Positions 16,558-24,804 of a DNA stretch of 64,000 nucleotides are shown one piece after another. Location: NCBI GenBank assembly GCA_947502505.1, contig CANNAE010000006.1, forward strand, positions 186,001 through 250,000, given 5' to 3'. Under the pieces are notes generated by a model. That model made no database searches, was not told the DNA's origin, and worked only from the letters and a program-made list of their open reading frames with translations. Source of the stretch: an uncultured Planococcus sp. (GTDB lineage Bacteria > Bacillota > Bacilli > Bacillales_A > Planococcaceae). The position numbers were made by a program, and so were the translations under genes. Position 1 is the first letter of the stretch. Each line of letters starts with the position of its first letter.

Positions 16558-19269
16558 GTGAGTGACAAGAAAATATCGCGTGAAGAACGCAGAAAATCAA
16601 TTGAACGGCAACGGAAACATTCGAACAAACAAAAGAAATCCGGTGCCAAAACCTGGATCAAGAGAGGGTTTTTGGCTATTGCCTCACTAGCGGTTGCCGG
16701 ATTTTTGTTCGGGGTCGTCCTATTCGCCGTTTATGCGTCCAGTGCGCCTGAGCTCGACGAAGAACTGTTGAGAGACCCGATCAGCCCAGTGTTCCTCGCC
16801 AATGACGGCGAAACCGAAATCCCTTATTTCACGGCCCAAAACCGGGAGTATGTGGAATATGAAGATATTCCAAAAGTGATGGAAGACGCGATCCTGGCCA
16901 CAGAAGACAATCGCTTCTATGACCATTCCGGAATCGACTTGATCCGCCTTGGCGGCGCGGTTATCGCCAACGTCACCGGCGGCTTTGGGTCTCAAGGGGC
17001 CAGCACCATCACCCAACAGGTCATCAAGAACTCTTTTCTGTCCAATGAAAAGACATTGAAGCGAAAAGCCCAGGAAGCTTACCTGGCCTACAAACTCGAA
17101 CAAGAATATTCCAAAGAAGAAATTTTCGAGATGTATTTCAACAAGATCTTGATGTCAGGCAACACTTACGGGTTCGGTACAGCGGCACAGCAATTTTTCG
17201 GAAAACCGGCAGCTGAACTGGAACTGCACGAAGCAGCGCTGCTTGCAGGCATGCCGCAGAGCCCGAACCGCTACAATCCGTTCAAAAACCCGCAAGCGGC
17301 TGAAGAGCGCCGCGATGTGGTCTTGAGTTTGATGGAACAGCACGGGAAAATCGATGCTGCCGAAAGAGAGGAAGCGTGGAACACGCCAGTCGAATCGACC
17401 CTCCTCCCTGAAGACCAGCGCACCACTACAGAAGAAAGCACGGAATATACAGCGTTTATGGAAATGGTCGTCGATGAACTCGAAGCGCTCGACGGCGATT
17501 ATTCGCTCGACGAAGGCTTGACGATTTACACGACACTTGAGCCATATGTCCAAGAACGCGTCAACGAAACGATGGCTTCAAACCTTTTCTTCGATGAAGA
17601 AGTTGAATCCGCCATGACGATCGTCGATACGAAAACCGGAGGCATCAGCGCAATCGGCGCGGCCCGGGAATACGAAGGCGATGTGCGCGTAAACTATGCT
17701 ACATCAACAGACCGCGTCATCGGATCGACGATCAAGCCGCTTGTCAGCTACGGACCGGCCATTGAATACTTGGATTGGTCGACTGGCCAGACATTGGTCG
17801 ATGAAGAATATTCTTATAGCAGCGGCCAGGAAATCCGCAACGTGGACGGTGAGTTCCTCGGGCCGATGACAGCGCGCGAAGCCTTGTACCGTTCACGCAA
17901 TATCCCGGCAGTTAAAGCATTGGCAGAAGTTGGATCGGATAACGCCACTGACTTCACCCAAAAACTTGGTTTGGATTTCGGCGGAATTTACGAATCCGCT
18001 GCACTGGGTACGCCAGAAAATCAAATTTCCACTGTAGAAATGGCTGGCGCATTTGCAGCATTCGGCAATAACGGCGTATTCACCAAGCCTCACACAATCA
18101 AGAAAATCGTCTTCCGTGACGGTTCGACAGAAGAAGTCGTCTCTCCTGAACCAGTGACGGCGATGAAAGACAGCACCGCTTTCATGGTGACTGACATGCT
18201 TCGCGATGTCGTAGACACGAGCATTGCCGGAGCGACCGGCAAGGAAGCCGCTATCAGTGGTCTCGACATGGCCGGGAAAACAGGAACATCCAACTATTCT
18301 GAAGACAAACTTCAAGAATACGGGCTAGATGCAAGTTCTGCACGGGATGTCTGGTTTGCTGGATATACAACGGATTATTCCATCTCTGTGTGGAGTGGCT
18401 ATCCTGATGTTCGAACACCTATCGATACCGCATCAGACGAGCGCTTGCTTGCACAGCGTTTGTACAAGCAAGTGATGAGCCAAATTTCATCACCGGAAAC
18501 GGCGAGCTTCCAGCAGCCTGATTCGGTGACGGAAGAAGTTATCGAAGTTGGCACAGAGCCGCTCCGCTTGGCAAGCCCATTTACCCCGTGGAGCATGCGC
18601 AGCGAAGAATTGTTTGCTAGGGGGACAGAGCCCAGTACAATATCAGAGCGATTTGTGGCAGACCCTGACCGACCTTCTGGACTAAGAGCAGAAGTCAGCG
18701 GTTCAACCGCGAACTTGAGCTGGAGCCACGGTTCGGATGATGTATCATTCGAAGTATCCGTCAACGGCGAAGTGCTGACGACGACTGGCGACACCAGTTA
18801 TTCCTATGATGGCCTTGAAGAAGGCGTCACTTACACATTCCGTGTGGTCGCCACTCAAAACGGCAGACGCAGTGACCCTGCCTCTACTACCATCGAGATC
18901 ACTCCTCCTCCGGAAGAAGAACCGGAAGAAGAGCCAGAGGAAGAACCAGTCGAAGAGGAACCGGTTGAAGAAGAACCAGTTGAAGAAGAGCCGGCTGAAG
19001 AAGAACAGCCGGAAGAAGAACCAGCCGAGGAAGAACCAGCTGACGAGGAACTTGAGGATGAAGGTTCCGTCCAGACTCCTGACGAGCCTGTAGACACTCC
19101 TGAACAACCGGAAGAGCCAGAAGAAGGCGATGAAGAAGACTCAGGAAGCAATGCCACATCCAATGAAAATGGCAATAGAAATGGCAATAACGGAAATGGA
19201 AATGGCAATGGAGACAGCAACGATGACGGCAATAACTCTAACCGTGAAGACGATGAGGACGAATCGTAA
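16558..19269 (+). CDS. ponA: Class A penicillin-binding protein 1A
   Basis: A bifunctional peptidoglycan glycosyltransferase/transpeptidase of 903 residues with a GTG start (GTGAGGAAG upstream). Residues 1-35 are a basic cytosolic tail and 36-60 the membrane anchor. The glycosyltransferase domain has TEDNRFYDHSGID with catalytic E116, and GASTITQQVIKN. The transpeptidase domain has STIK (S390, K393), SRN (446-448) and KTGTSN (574-576). A fibronectin type III domain follows (about 706-783), then an 80-residue Glu/Pro repeat tail and an Asn/Gly-rich end. It builds septal and side-wall peptidoglycan and is a GpsB partner in Bacillus. The disordered acidic tail is unusually long. Confidence 0.97.
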   Translation: MSDKKISREERRKSIERQRKHSNKQKKSGAKTWIKRGFLAIASLAVAGFLFGVVLFAVYASSAPELDEELLRDPISPVFLANDGETEIPYFTAQNREYVEYEDIPKVMEDAILATEDNRFYDHSGIDLIRLGGAVIANVTGGFGSQGASTITQQVIKNSFLSNEKTLKRKAQEAYLAYKLEQEYSKEEIFEMYFNKILMSGNTYGFGTAAQQFFGKPAAELELHEAALLAGMPQSPNRYNPFKNPQAAEERRDVVLSLMEQHGKIDAAEREEAWNTPVESTLLPEDQRTTTEESTEYTAFMEMVVDELEALDGDYSLDEGLTIYTTLEPYVQERVNETMASNLFFDEEVESAMTIVDTKTGGISAIGAAREYEGDVRVNYATSTDRVIGSTIKPLVSYGPAIEYLDWSTGQTLVDEEYSYSSGQEIRNVDGEFLGPMTAREALYRSRNIPAVKALAEVGSDNATDFTQKLGLDFGGIYESAALGTPENQISTVEMAGAFAAFGNNGVFTKPHTIKKIVFRDGSTEEVVSPEPVTAMKDSTAFMVTDMLRDVVDTSIAGATGKEAAISGLDMAGKTGTSNYSEDKLQEYGLDASSARDVWFAGYTTDYSISVWSGYPDVRTPIDTASDERLLAQRLYKQVMSQISSPETASFQQPDSVTEEVIEVGTEPLRLASPFTPWSMRSEELFARGTEPSTISERFVADPDRPSGLRAEVSGSTANLSWSHGSDDVSFEVSVNGEVLTTTGDTSYSYDGLEEGVTYTFRVVATQNGRRSDPASTTIEITPPPEEEPEEEPEEEPVEEEPVEEEPVEEEPAEEEQPEEEPAEEEPADEELEDEGSVQTPDEPVDTPEQPEEPEEGDEEDSGSNATSNENGNRNGNNGNGNGNGDSNDDGNNSNREDDEDES

Positions 19270-19289
19270 TCTTGCGTTTTAATTGTAAA

Positions 19290-19321
19290 GGCCAGCCCTA
19301 AAATTTAGGGCTGGCCTTTTT
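19290..19321 (+). terminator. Terminator of ponA
   Basis: GGCCAGCCCTAAA pairs with TTTAGGGCTGGCC across a one-base loop (effectively a perfect palindrome that opens at the tip), then TTTTT on the plus strand. Confidence 0.93.
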
Positions 19322-19326
19322 CTGTG

Positions 19327-19356
19327 GAAAAACCCCCTGGCCGCAGCCAGGGGGTT
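19327..19356 (-). terminator. Terminator of dnaD-nth-ypoC
   Basis: The minus strand has a stem of AACCCCCTGGC with GCCAGGGGGTT and a four-base loop, then TTTCC. It is placed back to back with the ponA terminator, as expected between convergent operons. Confidence 0.88.
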
Positions 19357-19362
19357 GATTGT

Positions 19363-19695
19363 TCACTCGGCTGGATAGCCGACCTTCGTACGTGCTATTT
19401 TTTTCTTCAGCTCCCCGAATAATTGCTCGAGCTGGCGCGAAGCTGCGTGCGTGCTTTTGGAATTTTTTACAAACTCAAGCCGCTCGCTTTCATTTAACGG
19501 GGAAGGTGCAGAACTGCCGAACAACTCGTGCAAAGTTTCTTGCAATGCTTCATAAATCTGGAAGCCTTGTACTAGGAGCTTGTGGCAGTCGCCCGCTTCT
19601 TCTCCGATACAAAACTTCAGCTCGGCCAATAAATCAGCCCAATCATGAAAGAATGGTGAAATGGCTTGATCAATTGACTTCCGTGACAGCGTCAT
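19363..19695 (-). CDS. ypoC: YpoC-like protein
   Basis: A 110-residue protein with a helical, Leu/Glu-rich make-up and no catalytic motif. The call follows from its place after dnaD and nth, as B. subtilis ypoC, and similar size. Its ATG lies inside the 3' end of nth (26-base overlap), so it is co-translated. Function unknown. Confidence 0.75.
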   Translation of the reverse strand: MTLSRKSIDQAISPFFHDWADLLAELKFCIGEEAGDCHKLLVQGFQIYEALQETLHELFGSSAPSPLNESERLEFVKNSKSTHAASRQLEQLFGELKKKIARTKVGYPAE

Positions 19696-20350
19696 GTTTC
19701 ACAAGTCCTTTTTTATCGCGTTTTTTCCCTTCGCGGCAACGGTCGAACAACGGGCAGACATGACAGCCCGGATTCTGGGCTTTGCAGTGATAGCGACCGA
19801 AAAAAATGATTTGGTGATGGGTTTTCGACCAATCATCCGCAGGGGTCTTTTTCATGATAGTTTCCTCCACCTGCAGCGGGGAATCTTTCCAGCGGCACAG
19901 GCCAAGGCGTTTTGACACACGTTCAACATGGGTATCGACAGCAAGCGCCGGCTTGTTGAATGCGACCGAAACGACCACGTTGGCGGTCTTTCGCCCGACG
20001 CCCGGCAAAGTCATCAATACATCTCGGTCTTCCGGCACACGCCCCTCGTGCTGGTCGATTAATATACGGCTGAGTGCCTGTATATTTTTCGCCTTGTTGC
20101 GGAACAAGCCGATCGAACGGATATCCTGCTGCAGTTCTTCCAAAGGAACCGATAGATAATCTTCCGGTGTATGGTATTTCTCAAAAAGATTCGCCGTCAC
20201 TTTATTGACGAGCTTGTCGGTGCATTGTGCAGACAATAAGACCGCAATGACCAAGTCGAAGGGATTGCGGTGGATCAATTCACAATGGGCGTCCGGAAAC
20301 ATATGGTCCATTTCCTCCAGGCAAGCGAGCCATTCCTTTTTTGTCATCAT
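19670..20350 (-). CDS. nth: Endonuclease III
   Basis: A DNA glycosylase/AP lyase for oxidised pyrimidines, 226 residues. The helix-hairpin-helix LPGVGRKTANVV contains the catalytic lysine, followed by VDTHVERVSKRLG with the catalytic Asp. The C-terminal 4Fe-4S loop has C-x6-C-x2-C-x5-C spacing (CKAQNPGCHVCPLFDRC). Two ATGs occur in tandem; the first, at 20350, is used, with AGGTGA six bases upstream. dnaD stops 12 bases before it. Nth in an operon with a replication initiation gene is the standard Firmicute arrangement. Confidence 0.97.
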   Translation of the reverse strand: MMTKKEWLACLEEMDHMFPDAHCELIHRNPFDLVIAVLLSAQCTDKLVNKVTANLFEKYHTPEDYLSVPLEELQQDIRSIGLFRNKAKNIQALSRILIDQHEGRVPEDRDVLMTLPGVGRKTANVVVSVAFNKPALAVDTHVERVSKRLGLCRWKDSPLQVEETIMKKTPADDWSKTHHQIIFFGRYHCKAQNPGCHVCPLFDRCREGKKRDKKGLVKHDAVTEVN

Positions 20351-20361
20351 TCTATCACCTG

Positions 20362-21063
20362 CTAATTCCGCTCTTCCAGCCAATTATAGAATTGCACTTT
20401 TTTTGCGGTGCTTTCCTGCGGCTGGATGCGGAGGTTTTTTTCCCGGAACGAATTCGCATGCTTCGACACTTGGCTCGACGTCCGGATATTTTTTTTCTTC
20501 CATTCGAACAAGATGCGGTCAACATAGCGCAAGCTGATTTTCTGCGCGATGACGGCCTCTTTCAAAGCCATGCGAATGACTTCAGGCGTATGGCCGTCCT
20601 GGTCCATCCACATGGAAATCGTCTCAATTTCCATCGGCGACAGAAAGCGCCCAAACTCCTGCTCAAACAATTGGAAGATCTCGCCTTCCTGCTCTTTTTG
20701 TGTATGCTCTTTTTCGGTTTGCGCTTGAACTTCCAGGCAATCTACGAGTTTGTCCCATAAGGGCTGGAGCGAAATCGTCTCCGTCAGCATGCCGTCTGCC
20801 GTTTCCTGGCGTATTGACAAATAACCTTGCTGCATCAATTTCTGCAGCATTGTCGTCACGCTGTTCTGGCTGGCGGACATCCGTGAGGCAATTTCATCCG
20901 GTGTCGGAAACACATTCCCTGCCTGTTGGAAGGAATGGATCTGCAAAAGCATGATCGCTTCCTCATCGGTAATTTTCAAGCGCCGGTAAAACTGAAAAAA
21001 AAGCTGGGAAATGGTTACATTTCCCTGCTCAATCCATTGCTGCAATCGGTCAGACTGTTTCAT
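20362..21063 (-). CDS. dnaD: DNA replication initiation protein DnaD
   Basis: A 233-residue primosomal protein, almost the same length as B. subtilis DnaD. The N-terminal winged-helix domain (about 1-100) is seen in DEIASRMSASQNSVTTMLQKL. The C-terminal DnaD/DnaB2 domain ends with FEQEFGRFLSPMEIETIS, then the YVDRILFEWKKKNI motif. It acts with DnaB and DnaI in loading the helicase at oriC and restart sites. The ATG at 21063 is preceded by AGGTGG seven bases away; a 20-codon upstream extension has no support. Confidence 0.96.
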   Translation of the reverse strand: MKQSDRLQQWIEQGNVTISQLFFQFYRRLKITDEEAIMLLQIHSFQQAGNVFPTPDEIASRMSASQNSVTTMLQKLMQQGYLSIRQETADGMLTETISLQPLWDKLVDCLEVQAQTEKEHTQKEQEGEIFQLFEQEFGRFLSPMEIETISMWMDQDGHTPEVIRMALKEAVIAQKISLRYVDRILFEWKKKNIRTSSQVSKHANSFREKNLRIQPQESTAKKVQFYNWLEERN

Positions 21064-21517
21064 ATCCCAACCACCTTTCTGTATGCAAATTTCTAGCTGT
21101 CTAAATTTATTAGGATATTTCAACTTGTCGATAAATTTAAGAAGTTGATTTTCCGAAGCTTATCGCTCGCTTTCCGCGGGCGGGAATCGAGCCTCCTCGT
21201 CACTAAAAACGTTGCTCAACTCTCACTGCGTTCGAGCATCGCAAAGGAATGTGCTCAGCGATGCTTCGCTCATTCATTGCCTGCGGGGTCTCTCAAACCC
21301 GTCGCTTCGCTGCTCCCGCAGGAAAGATAAGGTCGAACTATGTGAGAACTTATCTTTGCGAAGTAATGCATAGCATTATTGAGCAGAAGGGTTTACGAGC
21401 GAACACTTCTCCAAATACTTAGAGAGAACATTGATTTTTGATTGTAGAAAAAGTGGTTTCCTTTTTGATCTACAGCAAATTATAGACTTCTTTAACACTC
21501 TGATTTTTCATCCGCCG
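21064..21517. other. Gene-free stretch between asnS and dnaD
   Basis: About 450 bases with no credible coding frame. It contains the palindromic element described separately (21159-21331), and then AT-rich sequence with no clear promoter. The dnaD promoter must lie here or in the repeat flank, but I cannot place it. Short open frames on both strands lack ribosome sites and family similarity. Confidence 0.6.
21159..21331. repeat. Palindromic intergenic repeat-like element
   Basis: The outer ends form an imperfect inverted repeat: CTTATCGCTCGCTTTCCGCG at the left and CCCGCAGGAAAGATAAG at the right. Inside are GCCTCCTCG, CTGCGGGGTCTC and further internal repeats such as AGCATCGC and GCGATGCTTCGCT. 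This word pattern resembles a dispersed intergenic palindromic repeat that I know from Bacillus and Planococcus genomes. Only one copy is seen in the window, so repetitive status is inferred from memory of the family, not shown here. Confidence 0.55.
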
Positions 21518-21549
21518 CGGCAGAAATCCTGTTGAAGGGATTTCTGCCG
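21518..21549 (-). terminator. Strong hairpin downstream of asnS
   Basis: CGGCAGAAATCC pairs with GGATTTCTGCCG around an eight-base loop, 30 bases after the asnS stop. No proper T-run follows on the minus strand (CGGCGGATGAAAAATC), so it could be a weak terminator or an RNA-stabilising stem. Confidence 0.5.
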
Positions 21550-21578
21550 GGCAGCTTCTTATTGTCTTGTTTGACTTT

Positions 21579-22874
21579 TTAAGGGTACAGACGGTTCAGC
21601 AAGCGCGGGAATGGAATCGATTCGCGGACATGTTCTGCTCCGCTGATCCAAGCGACTGTGCGTTCGAGGCCCAGGCCAAATCCGGAATGCGGCACCGCTC
21701 CGTATTTGCTAAGGTCCAAATACCAGTCGTAGGCAGCTTCGTCCAGGTTATGCTCTTGGATGCGCTGTTTCATCAATTCGTAATCATGGATCCGTTCAGA
21801 TCCGCCGATGATTTCCCCGTAGCCTTCCGGTGCGATCATGTCAGCGCATAGAACGACGTCGTCGCGCTCTGGATGCGGCTGCATGTAGAACGGTTTGATG
21901 CCGATCGGGTAATGGGTGATGAAAATCGGCATATCGTAGCTTTCTGCCAATGCCGTCTCATGCGGCGCACCGAAATCTTCGCCCCATTTGATGTCATCGA
22001 ATCCGTTATCGTTCAACCATGTAATCGCCTCGTCATATGTGACGCGCGGGAATGGCGCTTGGATCTTCTCCAATTTTGTCGTATCGCGGCCAAGGCGTTC
22101 CAGTTCGAGCTGGCAATTCTTCAAGACCGATTGCACGATATGGGACACATACTGCTCTTGGACTTCCAAGCTTTCAGCATGTTCCACGAATGCCATTTCC
22201 GGCTCGATCATCCAGAATTCGATCAAGTGGCGGCGGGTTTTCGATTTTTCGGCGCGGAATGTCGGGCCGAATGAGAACACTTTCCCGAGAGCCATTGCGG
22301 CTGCTTCCATATAAAGCTGGCCGGATTGCGACAGATACGCATCTTCATCGAAGTATTTCGTCGCAAACAATTCCGACGTGCCTTCCGGAGACGAGCCTGT
22401 CAAGATTGGCGGGTCCACTTTAACAAAGCCGTTGTCATTGAAGAACTCGTAAGTGGCACGGATGATTTCATTGCGGATCTTCATGATGGCATGTTGTTTT
22501 CTTGAACGCAGCCATAGGTGGCGGTTGTCCATCAGGAATTCAGTGCCGTGTTCTTTCGGGGTGATCGGGAAATCTTTCGCTTCCTGGATCACTTCAATAT
22601 CTGTAATGGCCAGCTCATAGCCAAAAGCCGAGCGCTCGTCTTCTTTTACTTCACCTGTCACATACAAGGAAGTTTCTTGAGTCAATGCTTTCGCTTTGGC
22701 AAAAATCTCTTCGCCCGCTTCTGCTTTGACGACAACGCCTTGTACAAATCCTGAGCCGTCGCGCAATTGAAGAAAGGCGATCTTGCCGCTTGAGCGCTTG
22801 TTGGCGACCCATGCGCCAAGTTTGATGGTTTGTCCGTTATATTTTGCCATTTCGGCGATAGTGATTTTTTTCAT
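21579..22874 (-). CDS. asnS: Asparaginyl-tRNA synthetase
   Basis: A class IIb aminoacyl-tRNA synthetase, 431 residues. The N-terminal OB-fold anticodon domain begins [14 protein letters not shown]. Motif 2 is around [17 protein letters not shown] and motif 3 is [12 protein letters not shown], the ATP site. It charges tRNA-Asn. GGAGG sits upstream of the ATG, and the gene begins 29 bases after aspB, whose product makes the aspartate precursor family. The ypmA-ypmB-aspB-asnS order is as in B. subtilis. No T-box leader is visible. Confidence 0.97.
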   Translation of the reverse strand: MKKITIAEMAKYNGQTIKLGAWVANKRSSGKIAFLQLRDGSGFVQGVVVKAEAGEEIFAKAKALTQETSLYVTGEVKEDERSAFGYELAITDIEVIQEAKDFPITPKEHGTEFLMDNRHLWLRSRKQHAIMKIRNEIIRATYEFFNDNGFVKVDPPILTGSSPEGTSELFATKYFDEDAYLSQSGQLYMEAAAMALGKVFSFGPTFRAEKSKTRRHLIEFWMIEPEMAFVEHAESLEVQEQYVSHIVQSVLKNCQLELERLGRDTTKLEKIQAPFPRVTYDEAITWLNDNGFDDIKWGEDFGAPHETALAESYDMPIFITHYPIGIKPFYMQPHPERDDVVLCADMIAPEGYGEIIGGSERIHDYELMKQRIQEHNLDEAAYDWYLDLSKYGAVPHSGFGLGLERTVAWISGAEHVRESIPFPRLLNRLYP

Positions 22875-22903
22875 CTGTCAAATAGCCTCCAAATAGTTAT
22901 TGC

Positions 22904-24094
22904 TTATTCTTTCCAATGTTTGTGGACGAATTGGCTGATACGCTCAACTGCCTGCTCCAATAATTCGAGCGATGTCGCATAAGACAGCCGGATAGTCGAA
23001 TGTGCGCCGAATCCGGATCCCGGAATCACGGCTACATTCGCTTCTTCAAGCAAGGCTTTCACGAAGTCATCGACTGACTCAAAGCCGGTTTTCGCCGTTG
23101 CTTCAGAAACGTCCGGCAGTAAATAAAAGGCCCCTTGAGGACGTAAAACGGTGAAACCAGGAATTTCTTCCAATTTAGGGAAGATCGCTTCCAAACGGCT
23201 TTCGAATGCTTGGCGCATTTCTTCCACGGCATCTTGCGGCCCGTTATATGCCTCGATCGCCGCGTATTGTGAAGTGGTCGTCGGATTGGAAGTCGAGTGG
23301 CTCGCAAGGTCCGTCATCGCTTTGATCAAATCCTTGTCCCCGGCTGCATAGCCGATGCGCCATCCAGTCATCGAATGCGATTTCGACACGCCATTGATAA
23401 TGACGGTGCGGTTCTTGGCATCTTCTGACAATTGTGCGATGGAAGTATGCACCGCATCGCCGTAAATCAATTTCTCATAGATTTCATCGGACACGATCAA
23501 GATGTCCGCTTCGCGGCACACTTCCGCCAATGCTTCGAGCTCTTCTTTTGTATAGAGCATACCCGTAGGATTGCTTGGCGAGTTGATGATGACCGCTTTT
23601 GTCCGGTCTGTGATCGCTTCGCGCAATTGTTGGGGAGTGATTTTATACGATTGCCCGGCAGTTGCTTCTATGTACACCGGCACGCCTCCAGCCAATTTCA
23701 CCTGTTCCGGATAGCTGACCCAATAAGGGATCGGGATGATGACTTCATCGCCTTCATTCAATAATACTTGGAACAAGGTATACAGTACATGTTTTGCCCC
23801 GACGCCGACCAGGATTTCGTTTTTCTCGTAGCTCAAGCCTTGGTCACGCTGCAGTTTATCTTGAATGGCTTGCTTTAAGGCAGGCAATCCGCCAGCCGGC
23901 GTATATTTTGTCTTGCCTTCTTCCATAGAGCGCTCAGCTGCATCCAGTATGTTTTGCGGGGTATTGTAATCTGGCTCTCCGGCACCAAGCCCGATCACAT
24001 CGACGCCTTGTGCCTTTAGTTCATTCGCTTTTGCCGTGATCGCCAATGTCGTAGATGGCGTCAAGCTTTGTACGCGGTCTGCTAATTTCAACAA
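22904..24094 (-). CDS. aspB: Aspartate aminotransferase (class I PLP)
   Basis: A PLP-dependent class I aminotransferase, about 396 residues, interconverting aspartate/oxaloacetate with glutamate/2-oxoglutarate. Key sites are SNPTGMLY, DEIYEKLIYGD and the PLP lysine in VSKSHSMTGWRIGY, with the final substrate Arg in STIRLSYA. It begins with TTG: two TTG codons in tandem precede KLADRVQSLTPST, and the upstream one at 24094 has AAAGGG nine bases before it. The frame runs upstream but would overlap ypmB. It is 14 bases downstream of ypmB. Confidence 0.95.
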   Translation of the reverse strand: MLKLADRVQSLTPSTTLAITAKANELKAQGVDVIGLGAGEPDYNTPQNILDAAERSMEEGKTKYTPAGGLPALKQAIQDKLQRDQGLSYEKNEILVGVGAKHVLYTLFQVLLNEGDEVIIPIPYWVSYPEQVKLAGGVPVYIEATAGQSYKITPQQLREAITDRTKAVIINSPSNPTGMLYTKEELEALAEVCREADILIVSDEIYEKLIYGDAVHTSIAQLSEDAKNRTVIINGVSKSHSMTGWRIGYAAGDKDLIKAMTDLASHSTSNPTTTSQYAAIEAYNGPQDAVEEMRQAFESRLEAIFPKLEEIPGFTVLRPQGAFYLLPDVSEATAKTGFESVDDFVKALLEEANVAVIPGSGFGAHSTIRLSYATSLELLEQAVERISQFVHKHWKE

Positions 24095-24108
24095 ATTGAT
24101 CAACCCTT

Positions 24109-24582
24109 TCACAAATTCAATATGCGTTTCCACCAAGTGCCGTCTTCGGCCAAGAGATAGACGTAGTTCAAGCGGCCCGCTTCGTTCAAAAAGGCGATTT
24201 CCCATACAGCCCCAGCTTCTTCCATACCAAGCTTTGTATGGAGGATTTCCTCGACTTCCATATCTTCCTGAACGATTTCGCGCGCTTGTTGGGCAGTCAC
24301 TTGGTCTTCCAGCATCAACGCTTCCATTTCCCCTTCTTCCGGAACGAAGGCCGCTTTAATCTTGCCTTCCGCGTCCGTCCCCAGGACCGTTACGGATTGG
24401 GCCGAACTGGAGTAGACATATGCCCGCTCCACTTCATCGAGCAGCCCTTCCGCTTCCACTTTTTCGATGGCCGCTTGTTCCGCTTCCGAAAATGGTTTAT
24501 TGCCAAGGAATAAAATGACCAACACAATGGCCATAGCCAAAAAGGACAGGAATACGATGATGAATTTCATCCATTCTTTCAT
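24109..24582 (-). CDS. ypmB: YpmB membrane-anchored protein (DUF5590/PepSY-like)
   Basis: A 157-residue protein with an N-terminal transmembrane helix (about residues 6-26, FIIVFLSFLAMAIVLVILFL) and an extracytoplasmic domain of two PepSY-like repeats, as in B. subtilis YpmB. The function is unknown; PepSY domains are often linked to peptidase inhibition at the cell surface. It is located between ypmA and aspB in a tight operon, and its ribosome site AGGTGAT overlaps the ypmA stop region. Confidence 0.88.
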   Translation of the reverse strand: MKEWMKFIIVFLSFLAMAIVLVILFLGNKPFSEAEQAAIEKVEAEGLLDEVERAYVYSSSAQSVTVLGTDAEGKIKAAFVPEEGEMEALMLEDQVTAQQAREIVQEDMEVEEILHTKLGMEEAGAVWEIAFLNEAGRLNYVYLLAEDGTWWKRILNL

Positions 24583-24590
24583 ATGATCAC

Positions 24591-24761
24591 CTAGGTTTTA
24601 TAAATTGTGAAAACCGCTTTTGTCTGGTCGTCTTTATCGAGCGCCAGGCCAAACATCAAATCACGGTCTTTCAATGTCCGGTTCAATGCATCGACCACTT
24701 TGTACAAATCCGATTGGTAATCGACTTGCACCGTATTTAAAACTTCGATCTTGGATTCCAT
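24591..24761 (-). CDS. ypmA: YpmA family small protein (DUF4264)
   Basis: A 56-residue protein from the ATG at 24761 (AAAGGAAG upstream), matching B. subtilis YpmA in size and in the motif DYQSDLYKVVDALNRTLK followed by MFGLALD. Function unknown. The longer frame starting at 24833 would overlap dinG and is rejected. First gene of the ypmA-ypmB-aspB-asnS unit. Confidence 0.88.
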   Translation of the reverse strand: MESKIEVLNTVQVDYQSDLYKVVDALNRTLKDRDLMFGLALDKDDQTKAVFTIYKT

Positions 24762-24804
24762 TGTTCGGCACTTCCTTTCGATTAAAGGAACCATTGTTCC
24801 CTCT

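Noticed and set aside
18806-19232. Ser-rich and Lys-rich open frames overlapping the ponA tail on both strands
   Set aside because: They are by-products of the Glu/Pro and Asn/Gly codon repeats of ponA, not separate proteins.
21145-21330. 61-codon frame within the palindromic element
   Set aside because: It arises from the repeat words and has no ribosome site.
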